NCBI RefSeq assembly: GCF_008017805.1
Contig: NZ_VRTT01000002.1
Location: forward strand, 145,191 to 209,190
Direction: 5' to 3'
Length of the DNA stretch: 64,000 nt
Source: Paenibacillus sp. N3.4
Lineage (GTDB): Bacteria > Bacillota > Bacilli > Paenibacillales > NBRC-103111
In this document: positions 58,476-64,000 of the stretch, in pieces
How positions within the stretch are numbered: position 1 is the stretch's first letter
Layout of the letters: every line of letters begins with the position of its first letter
Position numbers and translations under genes: made by a program
The notes under the pieces: model-generated
Seen by the model: the letters and a program-made list of their open reading frames with translations, nothing else
Database searches by the model: none
What the model was told of the DNA's origin: nothing

Positions 58476-60199
58476 ATGTTCAAATTGTTTCGACTTTTGA
58501 AACCGTACAGAGCTGCAGTGATTGCTGTCATTACCTTAATGCTGCTGCAATCCTTGGCACAACTGTACCTGCCAACTCTCCTTTCGGACATCGTCGATGT
58601 CGGAGTTGTAAAAGGAGACATCGCTTATATTTTGCGATATGGCGCTTATATGCTTCTCGTCGCCTTAGGCGGTATGGGATGTGTCCTTCTCGCAAGCTAC
58701 TTGTTGGCGCGAACAGCGACAGGATTCGGCAGAGATTTACGCCGCAAGCTTTTTACCCACGTGGAAAGCTTCTCTTGAACGAATTCGATAAAATCGGAAC
58801 GTCCTCGCTGATTACAAGAACGACGAATGATATCGCGCAAGTGCAGCAAGTGATTGTCATGATGCGGATGTTTATTGGCGCCCCTACCATGCTTATTGGA
58901 GGCGTCCTGATGGCCACTTATAAAGACTCCCATCTGGCTATTGTCTTAATCGCGATTATCCCTATTCTCGTCATCGCGATTATTGCTATCATGCGGACAG
59001 GACTGCCTCTGTTTAAAAAATTGCAAATCAAGATTGATGCCATTAATCTCGTACTGCGTGAAAATTTGACCGGTATCCGGGTTATCCGAGCTTTCAATCG
59101 TTCCGAGCATGAAAAACGCAAATTTGAAAAAGCGAATTCCGATTTTACCCAAACTGCGATTAAAGTGAACATGATTATGTCCACGATGATGCCGATCATG
59201 ATGTTGATATTTAATCTTGGCGTTGTTGTCATCCTTTGGTATGGCGGCATTCGCATCGACAACAATCAAATGCAAATCGGAAATCTGATGGCTTTCATTC
59301 AATATGCGATGCAAATCATGTTCTCGATGTTCATGATGACCATGATTTTCATGATGATTCCCCGAGCATCTGCTTCTGCCGTTCGTATTAATGAAGTGTT
59401 GGCTTTAAAGAGTGATATCTACAATGCCGACAAGACGCAATCTTTGAGTACCTCCCGCGCTGCACTCGAGTTCAAGCATGTCTCATTTCATTATCCCGGT
59501 GCTGAACAGCCAGCTCTTCAAGATATTTCATTCCGAGCTGATCCGGGTGAAGTAACGGCAATTATCGGAGGCACAGGTTCGGGTAAAACGACTCTCATTA
59601 ATTTGCTGCTGCGATTCTATGATGTCAATGAAGGCCATATTCTCGTAGACGGTATTCCTCTACCCTCGCTGGAATTGGAAAAACTCCGCGAACGCATCGG
59701 TTACGTGCCGCAGAAGGCTGCGCTCTTCTCCGGATCGGTTGCCGACAATATTCGATTTGGTTATGAAACGGCAACGGATGAGGAAATTCAACACGCAGCC
59801 ACTACAGCGCAAGCCGCTGATTTCATTGCCGATTTGAAAGATGGATATCAATCGATTCTCGCTCAAGGCGGAACGAATTTATCCGGCGGGCAAAAGCAGC
59901 GTTTGGCAATTGCTCGCGCCCTCGCACGCAAACCGAGTATTTATGTGTTTGACGACAGCTTCTCCGCTCTTGACTTCAAAACTGATGCAAAGCTGCGGAC
60001 AGCGCTTAAAGCTGAAACTCAACACGCCACGATGATTATTGTTGCGCAGCGCGTAAGCACCATCATCGATGCGGCCAAAATTATCGTGTTGGAAGAGGGA
60101 CGCATTGCAGGTATCGGCACTCATGTCGAATTAATGCAAACATGCCGTGTATATCAAGAAATTGTGGCCTCTCAGTTGTCAGAGGAGGAAATTGCATGA
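58476..60199 (+). CDS. ABC exporter half-transporter, subunit 1 (YfiB-like), apparent frameshift
   Basis: About 574 residues after repair: a six-helix exporter domain (FKLFRLLKPYRAAVIAVI onward) fused to an ATPase with Walker A GGTGSGKT, signature LSGGQKQR, then Walker B IYVFDDSFSALD. In that Walker B the usual catalytic Glu is Asp (DDS), as in the degenerate-site partner of heterodimeric exporters. The frame breaks near 58775: TTC-TCT-TGA should probably be TTC-TCT-TTG, giving VESFSLNEFDKIGTSSL. ATG 58476 has AAGGAGG 5 nt upstream. It overlaps the second subunit by 4 bp (ATGA). Confidence 0.88.
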
Positions 60200-62114
60200 G
60201 TGAGAAACCAAAAGATCAGAAACCTCTCGGAGGAGGTCCAGGCCAAGCGCAAGGTCAGGGTCCAGGACCCGCCAATTTCGGCAGAGGCGGTATGGGCGCC
60301 ATGGGAAGGCCCGTCCAAAAGGCAAAAGATTTCAAAGGTACAATGAAAAGACTGATTACATTTATGCTGCCATTTCGCGTTTCCCTCATTTTTGTATTCA
60401 TCGCTGCTATTCTGAGCACGATTTTCAGTATTTTAGCACCAAAATTAATGGGTAATGCAACAACCAAGCTGTATGAAGGCTCTGTCGCCAAATTAAAAGG
60501 TGTTGCCGGCGCCAAAATCGATTTCGATGCGCTGTTCCAAATCGTCATGATCCTTGCTGCGCTGTACGTGCTTAGCGCCCTGCTAACCTATATCCAACAG
60601 TGGATTATGGTTGGTGTTACGCAAAAAATCGTATTCAATCTGCGAAAAGCCATTAGTGAAAAGCTTTCGCGTGTGCCGCTTTCCTTCTTCGATTCACGGA
60701 GCAACGGCGATACGATGAGCCGCGCCACGAATGATGTAGATACAATCAGTTCGACCCTACAGCAAAGTTTAACTCAGCTCATCACGTCTATCGTTACTTT
60801 ATTAGGCATCATCATCATGATGCTTACGATCAGTCCGTTACTGACTCTAGCTACCATTATTACGCTTCCGCTCAGCATCTTGGGAACGAAAATGATCGCT
60901 TCCCGTTCTCAGAAGTATTTCAAAGGTCAGCAGCAAACCCTTGGAGAACTGAATGGCCATGTGGAAGAAATGTATACAGGCCATACGATAGTCAAAGCTT
61001 TTGGACGTGAACAGCAATCCATCGACAAATTCAATGAAATCAACGATCGGTTGTACAACTCTGGTTGGAGAGCACAATTCATCTCCGGGATGATTTTTCC
61101 GCTAATGAGCTTTATTGGCAATATCGGCTACGTGCTAGTCAGTGTAATCGGTGGTATTATGGTCACGAATGGGGCCATCAAAATCGGGGATATCCTCGCC
61201 TTTATTCAATACTCAGGACAATTCGGAATGCCTATTACTCAAGTCGCCAACATTGCTAACGTGATTCAATCAACAATTGCGGCGGCTGAGCGCATTTTTG
61301 AGCTCTTGGATGAACCGGAAGAGGTAGAAGAGGATAAGAAAACTGAAGCTGTTAGGAACGTTCGTGGCCAAGTTATCTTCGATCAGGTTTCCTTTTCCTA
61401 TAAGACTGATTCGCCTTTAATCGAAGATATGAACATTCACGTTCAACCTGGGCAAACTGTTGCCATCGTGGGACCGACCGGTGCGGGCAAAACAACCATC
61501 GTCAACCTGCTTATGCGGTTTTATGAGTTAAAGGGTGGTACTATCTCCGTTGATGGTGTTGACTCACGACATATGACCCGAGACCATCTACGCGGATTGT
61601 TTGGTATGGTTTTGCAAGATACGTGGCTGTTCAATGGAACGATTCGCGAGAATATCGCTTACGGCAGAGAAGGAGCAACGGATGAAGAGATTGAGAATGC
61701 GCTCGCGCCGCCTTTGCCGATCATTTCATTCGCACTTTGCCGGAAGGCTATGAAACCAAGCTGAATGAAGAAGCTTCCAACCTTTCACATGGACAAAAGC
61801 AGCTCTTGACCATCGCTCGCGCTATCCTAGCGGATCCTGCGATTCTTATTCTCGATGAAGCAACCAGCAGCGTAGATACACGTACCGAAGTGTCCATCCA
61901 ACGAGCAATGAACCATTTAATGCAGAATCGAACCAGCTTCGTTATTGCGCATCGCCTTTCCACCATACGAGAAGCCGACCTTATTCTCGTTATGAATCAT
62001 GGAACTGTGATTGAACAAGGCACACATGATCAACTGCTTGCTGAGCACGGTTTCTATGCTGATCTATACAATAGTCAATTCGCTCAAACCACCCTTTCAA
62101 AGGATGCCGGATAG
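60196..62114 (+). CDS. ABC exporter half-transporter, subunit 2 (YfiC-like), apparent frameshift
   Basis: About 640 residues after repair. A Gly/Gln/Pro-rich N-terminal stretch (residues about 9-35) precedes the exporter domain; the ATPase has Walker A GPTGAGKT, signature LSHGQKQ, and Walker [12 protein letters not shown] with the catalytic Glu. With subunit 1 it should form a heterodimeric drug or lipid exporter with one consensus and one degenerate ATP site. The frame breaks near 61708 (GCGCCGCC); one extra G gives a continuous [29 protein letters not shown] lies in the end of the first gene. Confidence 0.88.
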
Positions 62115-62127
62115 CGAACATAAGGAA

Positions 62128-62166
62128 GAGATCCTTCACTCGAAATTACGTGGAGGATCTCTTTTT
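62128..62166 (+). terminator. Terminator of the ABC exporter operon
   Basis: GAGATCCT(T)CAC pairs with GTG(G)AGGATCTC around a ~10-nt loop, followed by TTTTT. Confidence 0.83.
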
Positions 62167-62274
62167 ACATTTCATCCGTCCGTCCCTCAGAATTTACGTC
62201 TCTGGACGGAGGAGCTGTAGCGGCTGCCTCTGTACAATGAGTGTCATGAACCTTAGACATGTAAGGAGTGATAC

Positions 62275-62931
62275 TTGTCCATGATACCGAAACAAGGAAA
62301 AACCAGCTTCCTCCCAGCAAGTCTTCTCTTTGTTCTTCTCATGACTTCGATGGATCACACCATCGTTTCAAAGCTGGATGGCGTCAACACATACATTTGG
62401 ATTACATCCGCATACACGGCTTCTCTAGTAGCAGGCATGTCGATTTTCGGTAAACTCTCTGATAAGCGTGAGCAAAAACGATTGATTCATTTCGGAATCA
62501 TCACCTTTTTGCTGGGTTCCATCTTATGCGATAGTGGGCAAAGTTTTGAGCAAGTTAGTATTTATCGTGCGATGCAAGGAATCGGCGGTGGTGCGCTCAT
62601 ATCTATTGCTTTCACGATGGAGAGAGGCACTGCCATTCCCTTCGTCAAAGAACTCGGCATGACATTGGGAATTACGGTTTATGGAATCATTCAGAGGAAT
62701 TCCTTTTCGTACCATATGGCAGATGCTCTGCGCGGAAATAGTACGTTTCATGCTGGAGCATTCAGCAATCAGCGTACTATACTCTCGCCTGCATCAAAAG
62801 CCATGAACCCAGCGCCAGTTTTAAATAAAATATCTGGCACTCTCTCCGGTTCCATAACCTGCGCTCTGGCATGGGCACTTGTCCCCTATTATCTTCTTGC
62901 TTGTCTTTATCTGGAGGTTGACGAATGGTAA
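62275..62931 (+). pseudogene. DHA2-type MFS drug transporter with a large internal deletion
   Basis: A 218-residue frame joins the start of an EmrB/QacA-like transporter (MDHTIVSKLDG, WITSAYTASLVAG, GKLSDKREQKR, YRAMQGIGGGALISIAF) directly to its last part (RGTAIPF, LGMTLGITVYGIIQRN, ILSPASKAM, then ISGTLSGSI). Intact family members are about 480-530 residues with 14 helices; the middle ~270 residues are gone, with the frame preserved. It is unlikely to transport anything. Start TTG 62275 with AAGGAG upstream. Confidence 0.75.
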
Positions 62932-63012
62932 GAGCTACGCCGCAATCCAAATAACCCTAATCAACACGCTTTATAAATGGAATGAGGGGGATTACGCGAT
63001 GGCTTCACAAAG

Positions 63013-63050
63013 AAAGACTGTGAAAGAGTTTCTACTCTCACACAGTCTTT
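63013..63050 (-). terminator. Terminator of the SLH-protein gene
   Basis: AAAGACTGTG(TG)AGAG pairs with CTCTTTCACAGTCTTT around a short loop, just after the stop codon at 63055. Confidence 0.75.
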
Positions 63051-63054
63051 GTTC

Positions 63055-63820
63055 TTAGTCATTGATAAAATGGATATACACTAGCAATCGTTTGAGCGAA
63101 ACTGCAGCTTGAGCACGTGTAGCATTGGCATGCGGATCTAAAAGAGTGTCCGTAACGCCTTGGATCAAGCCATTTTGCAGTGTAACAGCCATAGATTCTT
63201 TTGCCCACCCATCGATCGCATCACGATCTTTGAACGGTGTTAACACAGCATCTTGAGAACCGCTTTCCATTGCTTTTCCTACACGCTGAACCGATCTGTT
63301 CATCATCGCAGCCATTTGTTCTCGCGAAACATGCTCTCCCGGATGAAATGTCCCATCATCATAACCTTGAATCAAGCCCGCCTTCGCTGCCGCGGCGACT
63401 ACACCTGCGAACCAATCTTCCTTTCGCACATCAAGAAACGGACTCACATCCTGATCTTTCCCAGACACTCTCTCGCCTAGTCCTCGAATTAAAAGAGCAG
63501 CAAATTCAGCACGTGTTATTTCGCTTTCTGGCGCAAATTTCTGACCACTCACACCAGTAATAATCCCTTTGGAAGCCAGCTTCTGAACATCATCTTTAGC
63601 CCAATGGGTCGTCATATCTGCGAAGGATTTATCCGCACTAATAACCGTGTAAAGTCCGCCATAGGTGTCTTTGATACTCATCGTCCATTTACCGTCCACA
63701 CTTGATAGTGTTGAAGGTACGAAGAACGTCTCGCCTGTTGCCGCATCAACTCGAACCGCTGTTGCATTCGGTGAATAGGAGGCTCCCGGTAAAACAAGTA
63801 TTCGCTCTACATAGGAACCA
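63055..63820 (-). pseudogene. S-layer homology (SLH) domain protein, 5' part cut off by an IS element
   Basis: The open frame continues without a start or RBS up to the IS end: GSYVERILVLPGASYSPNA, then YTVISADK and three SLH domains (FADMTTHWAKDDVQKLASKG; FLDVRKEDWFAGVVAAAAKAG; FKDRDAIDGWAKESMAVTLQ, each with an ITRAEFAALL/VSREQMAAMM/ATRAQAAVSL partner). SLH domains bind pyruvylated wall polymers and would anchor a surface protein. The ATG at 63699 inside the frame has no RBS. The large N-terminal part lies beyond the insertion or is lost. Confidence 0.8.
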
Positions 63821-64000
63821 TGAACCTCTCATGACTAAAGTCACGAGATTCTTGGGTAGTCTCTTCTAACGAAGAGAAGTTTACCAAGCTAACCCTGTCG
63901 TTCCGACAGTTCGTGTAGTGTGACTACACAGTAAGCAGTCTTTTGCCTTCGGCAAGAATATTTAGACTTGCATTGAAGTCTCTGTCGTGATGCGTTCCGC
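63818..64000 (-). mobile_element. IS200/IS605-family element, right end
   Basis: The element ends in the hairpin TCTCGTGAC-TTTA-GTCATGAGA (63827-63848 on this strand) followed by GGTTCAT, the typical subterminal right-end structure of this family. The 3' end of a tnpB gene is next to it. The left end is outside the window. No target duplication is expected for this family. Confidence 0.82.
63924..64000 (-). CDS. tnpB: TnpB (IS605 OrfB, RNA-guided nuclease), C-terminal end only
   Basis: The last 25 codons read GTHHDRDFNASLNILAEGKR and end LLTV-stop at 63924. HDRDFNASLNI is the terminal RuvC-region motif (D-R-D-x-N-A) of TnpB, an RNA-guided nuclease related to Cas12. The remainder lies beyond the window. 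The region between the stop and the IS tip is where the TnpB guide (reRNA/omega RNA) scaffold would end. Confidence 0.85.
   Translation of the reverse strand, partial: GTHHDRDFNASLNILAEGKRLLTV

Noticed and set aside
58385..58780. An alternative N-terminus in the frame of the exporter's C-terminal part
   Set aside because: It is a Cys- and Arg-rich shadow; the true N-terminus with RBS and helices is in the other frame and joins after one added base near 58775.

Overview
The window looks like chromosomal DNA of a spore-forming Gram-positive bacterium of the Paenibacillaceae (Paenibacillus-like). The evidence is an alpha/beta-type small acid-soluble spore protein, a NucB-type sporulation nuclease, a decayed germinant-receptor operon, YjfB, a pyr operon in Bacillales order behind a PyrR attenuator leader, an S-layer-homology protein, a copper-amine-oxidase-type stalk protein, and strong GGAGG ribosome sites throughout. 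The genus is inferred; no rRNA is present.

Layout. 1-9 kb: an MFS transporter cut by the window edge, an SpeA-type decarboxylase, DUF1885 and DUF1292 proteins, two hydrolases, a membrane GGDEF/histidine-kinase hybrid, a GNAT, a DUF212 membrane protein and a CBS pair. 9-12 kb: a four-gene membrane glycosylation operon (GT2, DUF2304, EamA-like, GT-C). 11.9-12.8 kb: remnants of a gerABC operon. 13-19 kb: small proteins, a SodC-like lipoprotein, a chemoreceptor, a SASP and NucB. 19.2-22.3 kb: an AT-rich accessory stretch ending at a tRNA-Val, with an 11-bp partial tRNA repeat. 22.4-27 kb: a phosphoesterase, a hydrolase, an unusual secreted protein, a DUF1906 hydrolase, and tRNA-Ile(CAU) with tRNA-fMet. 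27-43 kb: two adjacent efflux operons, one RND-type and one MacAB-type, each carrying a secreted protein of the same modular type; this is the best candidate for an undescribed system. 43-48.5 kb: an M20 dipeptidase with a GNAT, a RidA/DapA-like pair with a divergent LysR regulator, and a DUF3891 protein. 48.6-48.8 kb: two copies of a 75-bp repeat. 49-58.4 kb: yjfB-like gene and pyrR-pyrB-pyrC-carA-carB-pyrF-pyrE with a PyrR leader and apparent tandem arginine-repressor boxes in front of carA. 58.4-62.1 kb: a heterodimeric ABC exporter. 62.2-64 kb: an internally deleted DHA2 MFS gene and an SLH gene cut by an IS200/IS605-family element.

A cross-cutting feature is that thirteen otherwise well-conserved genes are each broken by one apparently missing base, mostly in a short homopolymer. 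Restoring that base rebuilds a full-length protein each time, including the otherwise essential-looking pyrC. This pattern suggests consensus-sequence errors rather than real decay, so these loci are annotated here as single genes with an apparent frameshift. By contrast, the ger remnants, the deleted MFS gene and the IS-cut SLH gene show large losses and look genuinely broken.
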